64,000 bases of DNA from contig CAWGDF010000001.1 in assembly GCA_963821275.1 (NCBI GenBank), positions 62,001 through 126,000 of the forward strand. The letters are read 5' to 3'. This DNA comes from JACVRW01 sp963821275 (lineage in GTDB: Bacteria > Actinomycetota > Thermoleophilia > Solirubrobacterales > Thermoleophilaceae). Under the pieces are notes generated by a model. It did no database searches. It saw only the letters and a program-made list of their open reading frames with translations, and was not told where the DNA came from. This document shows positions 49,543 through 59,530 of this stretch, piece by piece. Position 1 is the stretch's first letter. Every line of letters starts with the position of its first letter. Made by a program: the position numbers and the translations under genes.

Positions 49543-50013
49543 CTAACTCGTGCCCACGGGTTCGTTCGAGCTCGGGCTCGGCGCCGGCTCCGGCGTGGTG
49601 CTCGCCGTGTACTCGAACTCCTCCTCTGCGCCGAAGAGCGCGTCGAGGACCTTCTTGCGCAGACCCTCGCTCAGGGCGAGCGCCAGGGCGCCCCCGACGA
49701 GCGCGAGCAGCAGCAGGCGACCAAAACGGCGCTTCTTCTTCTTCTTGCCGCGCAGCTGCTCGGCGGCCTCCTTCAGCGAGTTCGCTGCCTGCTTGAGCTC
49801 CTTCTGGGCCTTCTTGTCGTCCGTGACCGCCTTTACGGTGCCTTTGCCGTTCATCCGCGTGTAGGCCTTGCGCGCAGAGTCGAAGGCGTTCCGGAGGCTC
49901 TCCTGCAGGTCCTCGTCATGGAGTGCCCGCTGCACGTACTCGTTGGAGCGGATCGCCTGTCCTTTGGCGACCGCCCCCGCTCCGGCCTTCGCGGCCCTGT
50001 CTTTCGCTGCCAT
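49543..50013 (-). CDS. Hypothetical single-pass membrane protein
   Basis: 156 residues: a helical Lys/Ala-rich N-terminal region (1-93), a poly-Lys/Arg patch (GKKKKKRRFG), one membrane helix (about 98-115, LLLLALVGGALALALSEG), then a short acidic and a Pro/Ser-rich tail. Family unknown; perhaps a membrane-tethered structural protein. The ATG has GAGGAGAGC just upstream and a TAGAGT hexamer about 30 nt further up, an independent promoter after lon. Confidence 0.65.
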   Translation of the reverse strand: MAAKDRAAKAGAGAVAKGQAIRSNEYVQRALHDEDLQESLRNAFDSARKAYTRMNGKGTVKAVTDDKKAQKELKQAANSLKEAAEQLRGKKKKKRRFGRLLLLALVGGALALALSEGLRKKVLDALFGAEEEFEYTASTTPEPAPSPSSNEPVGTS

Positions 50014-50077
50014 TGCTCTCCTCGATCCGCTTACCGCGTGCGCGTACTCTACCCGTCACGTGCGGGCGAAAGCACGA

Positions 50078-52458
<2,381 letters not shown>

Positions 52459-52462
<4 letters not shown>

Positions 52463-52896
52463 TGCTCTGAGATCGGCACCCGCCGCACCGCCTCGGGCTG
52501 GGCGAGCGGGATCTCCACCTCGAGGATCCCGTCCTCGTAGGAGGCCCGGGCCTCGGCGGCCACCACGTCGGCGCCCAGCTCGACCAGCCGGCGGAACGGA
52601 CCGTGCTCGATCTCGATCTGCTGGTAGAGCCGCCCGGCGGCCGCGGCGGGCCGCCGCTCCCCGGCGATCAGCAGCTGGCGGCCGCGGATCTCGAGCGCCA
52701 CGTCGGCGATGTCGACGCCCGCCAGGTCCGCCTTCACCACCGCCCGCGGCGGCTGATCGGCGTAGTAGACGTCCACCGAGGGGGCGAAGCCGCGGCCCCG
52801 CAGCCCGGTCTGGCGCTCGAACACGTCGCCGAACAGCTCGTCGATCTCGCGGCGCATCCGCTCGAAGCCCGCGAACAGGTCACGCTGGGAGCTCAC
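52459..52896 (-). CDS. Hsp20/alpha-crystallin family small heat-shock protein
   Basis: 145 residues. The alpha-crystallin domain is visible in FAPSVDVYYADQPPRAVVKADLAGVDIADVALEI, then LIAGERR, FRRLVELGADV and ASYEDGILEVEIPL, with a short C-terminal VPI anchor. It should hold unfolding proteins. GTG start lies 6 nt after TATCCT. No HspR (HAIR) or HrcA (CIRCE) site is visible upstream. Confidence 0.9.
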
Positions 52897-53015
52897 CGGG
52901 CCGAGGATAACCGGCCGCCTGCTCCGGGAATCATCCGCTCATGCCCGCTCGCGTCCTCCGGGCGCAGTCGCTGACGGGGACGCCGATCGCCCCCTAGCGG
53001 ACGCCGGCGGGAATA

Positions 53016-53031
53016 TGTGATCGGGGTCACA
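53016..53031. promoter_or_regulatory. Crp/GlxR-type site upstream of the 53059 gene
   Basis: TGTGATCGGGGTCACA fits TGTGA-N6-TCACA in all ten defined positions. It lies 27 bp before the ATG of the membrane protein gene, close to or over the promoter. As at 43536, CACAGGAGG follows about 15-20 bp downstream. Confidence 0.55.
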
Positions 53032-53058
53032 CGTCTTCCCCCACAGGAGGAGACGTAG

Positions 53059-53805
53059 ATGAACCCAACCGACACCCACCCGTCCGCGGAGCTCACCGCT
53101 CTGGCCGACGGCTCGCTCGACTCGCCCGCTCTGCTCGAGCGCGTGGCCGCCTCCCGCGAGGTTCGGTCCGAGCTCGAGCTCCAGAGCCGGGCCGTCGCCG
53201 CACTACGGAGCGTCGACCTGGCAGCCCCGGCCGGTCTGCGCATGCGCATCGAGGCCGAGCGCGAGCGGGCCCGCGGGCCCGTCCGCCGCCGCCGGATCGC
53301 GCTCGGTGGCGCGCTGGCCGCCGGCCTGGCCGCAGCCGCGCTGGCCCTGACCCTCGCCCTGCCCGGAGCCGGCCCGGCGGGGCCGACCGTGGTGCAGGCG
53401 GCGCAGCTCGCTCAGCTTCCGCCCGCGGAGCGTGGCGCTGCCCCGGGGTCCGCCGAGCTGTTCGACGTCACGGCCTTCGGCCTCTCCTACCCCGACTGGG
53501 GCCCGGGCTTCGGCTGGCAGGTCGTGGGCGTCCGCCGGGACCGGCTCGAGGGTCGCCAGGCGGTCACGGTCTTCTACGAGAAGGGCGGCCGGCAGGTCGG
53601 CTACACGATCCTCGGCGCGCCGCCCATCGATGCGCCCGACGGCGCCGGTGCGGCCCGGCGCGGCGACACCACCCTCCGCTATCTCCGGGACGGCAGCTGG
53701 GCTGTCGTCACCTGGCAGCGGGGCCGGCACACCTGCGTGCTCTCCGGAAAGGGCGTGCCGATCGGCGTCCTCCTCGACCTCGCGGGCTGGAAGGCCCGCT
53801 CCTAG
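53059..53805 (+). CDS. Putative membrane anti-sigma-like protein
   Basis: 248 residues: a cytoplasmic helical head (1-75, SAELTALADGSLDSPALLERV), one membrane helix (about 80-103), and an external beta-rich domain (FGWQVVGVRRDRLEGRQAVTVFYEKGG). The layout is that of a single-pass anti-sigma factor, but the H-x3-C-x2-C zinc motif is absent. It precedes the sigma gene at 53925 on the same strand, which is the main reason for the call. The ATG has AGGAGGAG 6 nt upstream. Confidence 0.6.
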   Translation: MNPTDTHPSAELTALADGSLDSPALLERVAASREVRSELELQSRAVAALRSVDLAAPAGLRMRIEAERERARGPVRRRRIALGGALAAGLAAAALALTLALPGAGPAGPTVVQAAQLAQLPPAERGAAPGSAELFDVTAFGLSYPDWGPGFGWQVVGVRRDRLEGRQAVTVFYEKGGRQVGYTILGAPPIDAPDGAGAARRGDTTLRYLRDGSWAVVTWQRGRHTCVLSGKGVPIGVLLDLAGWKARS

Positions 53806-53830
53806 CGCCCCTCCAGCCCTCAAGCGACCC

Positions 53831-53875
53831 CACCCCGAGGTAGGGGGATTTCCCCCATACCCCCATCTCGGGGTG
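53831..53875 (+). terminator. Nested hairpin before the sigma gene
   Basis: Outer arms CACCCCGAG (53831-53839) and CTCGGGGTG (53867-53875), with an inner GGGGG-ATTT-CCCCC stem. It lies 26 bp after the stop of the membrane protein gene and 50 bp before the sigma gene, so it could terminate the first or attenuate the second. Confidence 0.5.
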
Positions 53876-53924
53876 CCGGAGAAGCTCGTCGTATGGCTTC
53901 TACCGACCTGACCGGAACGGCGTC

Positions 53925-54446
53925 GTGAGCGCCGCCACCACGACCCGGGCTCCGCTTAGAGAGCTCGATCCCGCCACCCTCGGTGACCATCTCGACCGCC
54001 TCTATCGTGCCGCCGTCGCACTCTGCGGCTCGCCCGCCGACGCCGAAGACCTCGTCCAGGAGACCTACCTCCAGGTCCTGCGCAAGCCCCGGCTGCTGCG
54101 CTCCGACGACGACGTCGGCTACCTGCTCCGGGTGCTGCGCAACACCTTCTACTCGCGCTACCGCTCCGAGGCGCGCCGCCCGCGCGTCGCCGAGCTGAGC
54201 GAGCACGAGGAGCTGGCCGAGCAGCGTCCCGGCAACGCGCCGGAGGCCATCCTCGCTTCGCGCGAGGTGCTGGACGCGGTCGCGGAGCTCGCCGAGCCCT
54301 ACCGCGAGGCGATCGCGGCCGTCGACCTGGCCGGGCTCACCTACAAGGAGGCGGCCAAGGCCCTCGGCACGCGTGAGGGCACGATCATGAGCCGCCTGCA
54401 CCGCGGCCGCGGCCAGGTGGCCGAGAGGCTCGGTTACACCTCGTAG
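53925..54446 (+). CDS. ECF RNA polymerase sigma factor
   Basis: 173 residues: sigma region 2 (about 20-85, LYRAAVALCGSPADAEDLVQETYLQVL) and region 4 (about 118-168, AELAEPYREAIAAVDLAGLTYKEAAKALGTREGTIMSRLHRGRGQV). A normal ECF length, without C-terminal extension. GTG start with a weak GGAA upstream. It probably partners with the membrane protein encoded just before it. The 3' end overlaps the opposing MBL gene by 13 nt. Confidence 0.9.
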   Translation: MSAATTTRAPLRELDPATLGDHLDRLYRAAVALCGSPADAEDLVQETYLQVLRKPRLLRSDDDVGYLLRVLRNTFYSRYRSEARRPRVAELSEHEELAEQRPGNAPEAILASREVLDAVAELAEPYREAIAAVDLAGLTYKEAAKALGTREGTIMSRLHRGRGQVAERLGYTS

Positions 54447-55228
54447 ACGTCGCCCTCGCGGGCCACTTCGACGGGCCCGCCGAACGAGGCGGACGCCTCG
54501 TCACGGGCCCAGCCTGCGTCCAACTCGTCGGAGATATGTACCAGCAGCAGGCGCTTGGCCCCGGCGGCCCTCGCCTGCTCGCCGGCCTCGCCCGGCGTCA
54601 GATGGCCGCGCGAGCCGCTCCGCTCCGGCCGCGGCAGGGTGGCCTCCACGAGCATCAGCTCGGCCGGGCTGGCGAAGCCGTTCAGCGCCGTCGTGGGGCT
54701 GCAGTCGGCCGCGTAGACCAGCCGCCCGGACCCGTTGTCCGAGCTGAAGGCCATGGCGTAGGTCTCGGTGTAGTGGGGGACCGGCTGGAAGCGCACCGCC
54801 AGCGAGCCGACCTCCAACTCGTTCGCCGGGTCGTACTCCTGCAGGTCGAAGGCCTTCTCGATCAGGTCCTCGCTCCCCCAGGCGCCCACCACCCGCCGGA
54901 ACACCTTGCCGGCGCCCGGCGGCGCATACAGCACGGGCCGGGCCGGCTTGTCGGTGCCGGACCAGCCGTTCACCGGCACGGGCTGCTGGCGCGGCGCGTA
55001 GATGAGCGCGTAGGCGAACGGCACCAGGTCGAGGAAGTGGTCGGCGTGGAGGTGGGAGATCAGGACTGCGTCCACGTCGACGTAGTCGATGTGCTCGCGC
55101 AGCTTGCCGAATACCCCGTTCCCGCAGTCGACCAAGACCGCGGTCTCACCCTCTTCGACGAGATATCCCGAGCAGGCGCCGCCGGCATCCTGCCAAGCGG
55201 GCGACTTTCCGAGCACCGTCAGCTTCAC
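54434..55228 (-). CDS. MBL-fold metallo-hydrolase (RNase Z-like)
   Basis: 264 residues. The HLHADHFLD motif (HxHxDH, about residues 58-66), PVPHYTETYA, YAADCSPT and a final HIS supply the metal ligands of the lactamase_B_2/RNase Z-like group. It lacks the RNase Z exosite arm, so an unspecified phosphodiesterase or hydrolase is more likely. ATG start; monocistronic. Confidence 0.87.
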   Translation of the reverse strand: MKLTVLGKSPAWQDAGGACSGYLVEEGETAVLVDCGNGVFGKLREHIDYVDVDAVLISHLHADHFLDLVPFAYALIYAPRQQPVPVNGWSGTDKPARPVLYAPPGAGKVFRRVVGAWGSEDLIEKAFDLQEYDPANELEVGSLAVRFQPVPHYTETYAMAFSSDNGSGRLVYAADCSPTTALNGFASPAELMLVEATLPRPERSGSRGHLTPGEAGEQARAAGAKRLLLVHISDELDAGWARDEASASFGGPVEVAREGDVYEV

Positions 55229-55275
55229 ACGAGGACTCTACCCCGAGGCTGCGTGCACCGCACCCTCGTCGGCCG

Positions 55276-55479
55276 TCAGCTGTGCGGCTCGGGGAAGGCG
55301 TAGGCGGCCGTGGTGCGCTCGGTCCGGAACACGAACGCCAGCTGGCGCTCGGGCGCCAGGTTGCGCTCGGCCGGTCTGAAGGTGGTGCAGGGCTTGCCCA
55401 GGTCGAGTGCGCACAGCCCGCGCTGGTGGAAGTAGCAGTCCTCGCAGCGGGCGGGCTTTCCCTTGGGCACGACGGTCAT
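55276..55479 (-). CDS. Small Cys-rich (zinc-ribbon-like) protein
   Basis: 67 residues, MTVVPKGKPARCEDCYF then CALDLGKPCTTFRPAERN: four Cys in a C-x2-C ... C-x7-C pattern that could bind zinc or an Fe-S cluster. Family unknown. ATG 55479 is preferred: CGAGG lies 9 nt upstream, and the longer frame up to 55686 would overlap the divergent NAD(P)-binding gene. The 181 bp upstream are notably AT-richer than the rest of the window. Confidence 0.55.
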   Translation of the reverse strand: MTVVPKGKPARCEDCYFHQRGLCALDLGKPCTTFRPAERNLAPERQLAFVFRTERTTAAYAFPEPHS

Positions 55480-55660
55480 GCTGCAATACCTCGTGCAGTC
55501 CTTCCAGGCGGGAGTTCGCAAAGCGCTCGTTTTTCGTTTTGCCGCACGTTGCAGGATCCCTTGCCGCATGGCCGCTCGTAGCGGGTTTTCGAGGGGGGCG
55601 AGATATTTCGCGGACGCCTTGCGCTGCTCCCCCGGCCGCTCCGGCGCGTAATCGGAAAGG
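55480..55660. other. AT-richer intergenic segment
   Basis: Divergent region between the small Cys-rich gene and the NAD(P)-binding protein gene. It holds TTTTTCGTTTTG and two copies of TTGCCGCA about 20 bp apart. Probably the promoters of both genes; no clear motif. Confidence 0.3.
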
Positions 55661-56584
55661 ATGTCGGATCGGATGGAACTGGTCACGGGTGCGACCGGCT
55701 ACGTGGGAGCCCGCCTGCTGCGGCGGCTCGCTGCCGAGGGCCGCCCGCTGCGAGCGCTCGCCCGCGTGCCTGGCCGGGTCGAGGACCTGCCGGGCGTCGA
55801 GGTCCTTCCCGGCGACCTGGTCGCCGTCGAGGGCCTCGACGCCGCCCTCGACGGCTGCACGACCGCCTACTACCTCGTGCACTCGATGGAGGCCGGCGAC
55901 GAAGGCTTCGCCGCCCGCGACCGACGCGCCGCCGAGGCCTTCGGACAGGCCGCGGCTGCGGCCGGAGTCGAGCGGATCGTCTACCTCGGAGGGATCGCGC
56001 CCGCCGGGCGCCTGTCGCCGCACCTCGCCTCGCGCCTGGAGGTCGAGCGGATCCTGCTGGACGCCGTGCCCGGCTCCACCGCCCTCCGGGCGTCGATCGT
56101 GATCGGCGCCCGCTCCTCCTCCTTCCGCGTGCTGGTCCGCCTGGTGGAGCGCCTGCGCGTTCTGCCCCTCCCGCGCTGGCGCTCGAACCGTACGCAGCCG
56201 ATCGACGAACGCGACGTGATCGAGTTCCTGGCCCGCACCCCGGAGGTCGCGGCTGCCGGCGGCCGCTCGCTGGACGTGGCCGGGCCGAACGTCCTGACCT
56301 ACGCGGAGATGGTCGCGCAGATCGCCGAGCTGATGGGAGTGGGCCGCACGCCCCTGGACCTGGCGACAACCCTCACCCCGCCCGCCAGCGCGGTGGTGGC
56401 GGCCGTGAGCGGCCAGCCGATCGAGCTCGTTCGCCCGCTCATGGAGAGCCTCGAGTCGGATGTACTGCCTCGCGACCCGGATGAGGCGCCCCGCCTCTAC
56501 GGCCTGCGGCCGCGGTCGTTCGAGCGCGCGGTGGAGCACGCGCTGGCCGAGTGGGAATCGCTCGAGCCGTTGGGGGCGCGGTGA
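55661..56584 (+). CDS. NAD(P)H-binding SDR/NmrA-like protein
   Basis: 307 residues. Rossmann start LVTGATGYVGARLLRRLAAEG (GxxGxxG), then YYLVHSMEAGDEGF and YLGGIAP, the pattern of atypical extended SDR proteins (NmrA/YbjT type). The catalytic Tyr-Lys pair of classic SDRs is not evident. Role unknown. ATG 55661 or ATG 55673; GGAAAGG sits directly before the first. The SRPBCC gene follows with a 4-nt overlap, so the two may act on one hydrophobic compound (inference). Confidence 0.82.
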   Translation: MSDRMELVTGATGYVGARLLRRLAAEGRPLRALARVPGRVEDLPGVEVLPGDLVAVEGLDAALDGCTTAYYLVHSMEAGDEGFAARDRRAAEAFGQAAAAAGVERIVYLGGIAPAGRLSPHLASRLEVERILLDAVPGSTALRASIVIGARSSSFRVLVRLVERLRVLPLPRWRSNRTQPIDERDVIEFLARTPEVAAAGGRSLDVAGPNVLTYAEMVAQIAELMGVGRTPLDLATTLTPPASAVVAAVSGQPIELVRPLMESLESDVLPRDPDEAPRLYGLRPRSFERAVEHALAEWESLEPLGAR

Positions 56585-57015
56585 AGGTCGAGCGCAGTGT
56601 CCAGATCGCGGCTCCGCCCGAGCGCGTGTACGAGGTCGTGATGGACCCGCGCCGCCTCGGCGACTGGGTGACCATTCACCACGAGCTCGAGGACGCGCCG
56701 CAGACCCGGCTGAGGAAGGGATCAAAGCTCACTCAGACGCTCAAGCTGGCCGGCCAACGCTTCAAGGTGCACTGGACCGTGGTGGAGAACGAGCCTCGGA
56801 AGAAGGTGGTCTGGGAGGGCAAGGGCCCGGTGGGATCCACTGCCCGTGTGGAGTACCGCTTCGCCCCGAATGGTGACGGGACTCACTTCTCCTATATGAA
56901 CGAGTACGAACTTCCCGGTGGCGTGCTGGGGCGCTTGGCCGGTCTCCCGGTCTCCCGAGTCACGGCACGGGAGCTGGATGGATCCTTGCAGCAACTCAAG
57001 TCACTAGTAGAGTAA
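56581..57015 (+). CDS. SRPBCC-family lipid/ligand-binding protein
   Basis: 144 residues: VERSVQIAAPPERVYEVVMDPRRLGDW at the start and HFSYMNEYELPGG later mark the START/polyketide-cyclase-like fold with a deep hydrophobic pocket. Ligand unknown. GTG 56581 overlaps the stop of the NAD(P)-binding gene (GTGA), which decides the start. Confidence 0.85.
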   Translation: MKVERSVQIAAPPERVYEVVMDPRRLGDWVTIHHELEDAPQTRLRKGSKLTQTLKLAGQRFKVHWTVVENEPRKKVVWEGKGPVGSTARVEYRFAPNGDGTHFSYMNEYELPGGVLGRLAGLPVSRVTARELDGSLQQLKSLVE

Positions 57016-57021
57016 CCGTTA

Positions 57022-57372
57022 ATGGCTGATTTTCTGGATGAGAAACGCAATGAGATCGACGCGCGGATGCGTGAGCTACGTCCCCTCGTGGACGAGTACC
57101 GCCGGCTCGAGAAGGCGGCCGCGGCGCTGTCCGGAGTGGACGGCGGCGGCGGCGCCACCCGCCGCCGCAGCCGCGGGCGCCGGGGACGTCCGCGGGGCAG
57201 TGGCACGAGGTCCAAGGAGGCCCTCGATCTGGTGCGGGCCAACCCCGGGATCAAGGTGAAGGACCTGGCCGACGCCATGGGGATCAAGGCGAACTACCTC
57301 TACCGCGTGCTCCCCTCCCTGGAGGCGGAGGGCCAGGTCGTCAAGCGCGACGGCGGCTGGCATCCGGCCTAG
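57022..57372 (+). CDS. DNA-binding-like protein: coiled coil, AT-hook-like linker, winged helix
   Basis: 116 residues: a helical coiled coil (1-38, ARMRELRPLVDEYRRLEKAAAAL), a Gly/Arg linker with an AT-hook-like core (RGRRGRPRGSG, about 52-62), and a winged-helix end (IKVKDLADAMGIKANYLYRVLPSLEAEGQVV). It probably binds DNA, as a nucleoid protein or a regulator. The ATG lies 8 nt after TAGAGT, within 6 bp of the SRPBCC stop: a leaderless message from its own promoter. Confidence 0.7.
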   Translation: MADFLDEKRNEIDARMRELRPLVDEYRRLEKAAAALSGVDGGGGATRRRSRGRRGRPRGSGTRSKEALDLVRANPGIKVKDLADAMGIKANYLYRVLPSLEAEGQVVKRDGGWHPA

Positions 57373-57385
57373 CGCCCGTCGTATC

Positions 57386-58360
57386 TCACACCAGGCCGAG
57401 GTCCTTCACGGCGTCGCGCTCCTCGACGAGCTCGGCGACCGTGGCGTCCAGCTTCGAGCGCGAGAAGTCGTTGAGCTCGAGCCCTTGGACGATCTCCCAC
57501 TCCCCTCCCGAACAGCGGCAGGGGAAGGAGGAGATGAGCCCCTCCTCGACGCCGTAGGAGCCGTCGCTGCGTACCGCCATGGAAACCCAGTCGTCCTGGG
57601 GCGTGCCCTGCACCCAGTCGTGCACGTGATCGATGGCGGCGTTGGCGGCTGACGCCGCCGAGGATGCCCCGCGGGCCTCGATGATCGCGGCGCCGCGCTT
57701 ACCCACCGTGGGCAGGAAGTCGTTCTCGATCCACTCCTGATCGTTCACCACTTCGGCCGCCACCTGACCCTTAATCGCGGCGTTCCACAGATCGGGGTAC
57801 ATGGTGGGCGAATGGTTGCCCCACACGGCCATGTTTGTGATGTCAGTCACCTCACACCCCACCTTCTCGGCGAGTTGGCCCACCGCGCGGTTGTGATCGA
57901 GACGCGTCATCGCGGTGAAGCGCTCGCGCGGCACGTCGGCGGCGGAGCTCATCGCGATGAGCGCGTTGGTGTTGGCCGGATTCCCAACCACCAGCACCCT
58001 CACGCTGTCATCGGCGTGCGCAGAGATGGCCTCGCCCTGGGGCCTGAAGATGCCTCCGTTGGCCTCCAGCAGGTCGGCGCGTTCCATGCCCTTGCTCCGA
58101 GGCCGGGCTCCCACGAGGAGCGCCACCTCGGTCCCCTCGAAGGCCTGGGCCGGATCGTCGTGGATGTCGATTCCGCGCAACAGCGGAAAGGCGCAGTCGT
58201 CCAACTCCATCGCCGTGCCCTCGGCCGCCTTCACGGCATCGGGGATCTCCAGCAGGCTCAGGTGAACAGGGGTATCCGGTCCGAGCATCTGGCCGCTGGC
58301 CACGCGGAACAGAAGGGCGTACCCGATGGCGCCGGCCGCGCCGGTGACGGTGACTCTCAT
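57386..58360 (-). CDS. mdh: Malate dehydrogenase
   Basis: 324 residues. NAD-binding VTGAAGAIGYALLFRVASG, then VLVVGNPANTNALIA, the catalytic TRLDHNRA with the Arg-Asp pair and the His in VWGNHSPTMYPD. This is the cytosolic-type (group 2) MDH of the TCA cycle. The ATG overlaps the icd stop (ATGA), so the two TCA enzymes are co-translated. Convergent with the winged-helix gene. Confidence 0.96.
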   Translation of the reverse strand: MRVTVTGAAGAIGYALLFRVASGQMLGPDTPVHLSLLEIPDAVKAAEGTAMELDDCAFPLLRGIDIHDDPAQAFEGTEVALLVGARPRSKGMERADLLEANGGIFRPQGEAISAHADDSVRVLVVGNPANTNALIAMSSAADVPRERFTAMTRLDHNRAVGQLAEKVGCEVTDITNMAVWGNHSPTMYPDLWNAAIKGQVAAEVVNDQEWIENDFLPTVGKRGAAIIEARGASSAASAANAAIDHVHDWVQGTPQDDWVSMAVRSDGSYGVEEGLISSFPCRCSGGEWEIVQGLELNDFSRSKLDATVAELVEERDAVKDLGLV

Positions 58361-59436
58361 TGCATCTCCTCGATGACGGCGTCTGCGAAGTCACTGGTAC
58401 CCACTGCAGATGGATCGTCACGCGTCGGCTTGAGGTCGTAGGTCACCTTGTCGCCCTTGGCGATCACTGCTGCGATGGCCTCCTCCAGCTTGTCCGCTTC
58501 CTCCTTCTGGTCGAGATGCCGGAGCAGGAGGACGCCGGAGAGCATCAGGGCCGTGGGGTTCACCTTGTTCTGGCCCTTGTACTTGGGCGCCGAGCCGTGG
58601 GTGGCCTCGAAGATCGCGCCCTCGGTGCCGATGTTGGCTCCCGGTGCGAGCCCCAGCCCACCGATCAGGCCGGCGCCGAGGTCGGAGACGATGTCGCCGT
58701 AGAGGTTGGGCAGCACGATCACGTCGTACTCCTCCGGTCGCGACACCAGCTGATTGCAGAGGTTGTCGATGATCCGGTCCTCGAACTCGATGTCCGGATG
58801 GCGAGTGGCCACCTCCCGGGCGACCTCCAGAAACAGCCCGTCCGAGTACTTCATGATGTTCGCCTTGTGGGCGGCGGTCACCTTGCGCCGCCCGTACTCC
58901 TCCGCGTACTGGAACGCCGATTCGACGATTCGCTCCGAGCCGAAGACGGAGATCGGCTTGATCGAGATCCCCGCGTCATCACGAATGGGCGAATCGAGCT
59001 CGTCGGCCAAGAACTCGCGCAGCCTCCGGACCTCCTGCGAGCCGCGCTCGAACTCGATCCCGGCGTACAGGTCCTCGGTGTTCTCGCGCACGACTACAAG
59101 GTCGGTCTCCGGAAAGCGGGTGCGAACTCCCTCGTAGGCCTTGCACGGCCGGATGCACGAGTAGAGGTCGAACTCCTTGCGCAGCGCGACGTTGATGGAG
59201 CGGTGTCCGGACCCGACAGGCGTAGTCGTGGGCCCCTTGATGGCGATGCCGCGCTCGCGGATGGAGTCGAGGGTCCGCTCCGGGAGCGGGTTGCCTTCCT
59301 CCTCGTAGACGTCGATGCCGGCGTCCTTGAAGTCCCACTCGAACTCGACCCCGGTGGCCTCCAGCACGCGCCTGGTCGCCTCCGCGAGCTCGGGCCCGGT
59401 GCCGTCGCCGGGAATGAAGGTCACGCGGTGAGTCAA
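58357..59436 (-). CDS. icd: Isocitrate dehydrogenase
   Basis: 359 residues. Substrate-site motif SINVALRKEFDLYSCIRP (Ser and Asn before the LR pair) marks isocitrate and not isopropylmalate. The coenzyme loop HGSAPKYKGQNKVNP has the Lys-Tyr of NADP enzymes where NAD enzymes carry Asp-Ile, although the length is that of the shorter NAD-type group; coenzyme use is open. TTG 59436 is chosen because AAAGGA lies 5 nt upstream and the family start follows directly. Confidence 0.92.
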   Translation of the reverse strand: MTHRVTFIPGDGTGPELAEATRRVLEATGVEFEWDFKDAGIDVYEEEGNPLPERTLDSIRERGIAIKGPTTTPVGSGHRSINVALRKEFDLYSCIRPCKAYEGVRTRFPETDLVVVRENTEDLYAGIEFERGSQEVRRLREFLADELDSPIRDDAGISIKPISVFGSERIVESAFQYAEEYGRRKVTAAHKANIMKYSDGLFLEVAREVATRHPDIEFEDRIIDNLCNQLVSRPEEYDVIVLPNLYGDIVSDLGAGLIGGLGLAPGANIGTEGAIFEATHGSAPKYKGQNKVNPTALMLSGVLLLRHLDQKEEADKLEEAIAAVIAKGDKVTYDLKPTRDDPSAVGTSDFADAVIEEMQ

Positions 59437-59530
59437 GATCGTCCTTTCGTTCTCTGTCCCTTTGGTGCGGGCCGGATTACTAGCAGCGTGTGGTCGAGGC
59501 CGGGGGCAACCTGCCACCATCCACGGGGCC

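Noticed and set aside
55480..55686. Longer version of the Cys-rich protein starting at 55686
   Set aside because: It would overlap the start of the divergent NAD(P)-binding gene and its extra residues look non-coding.
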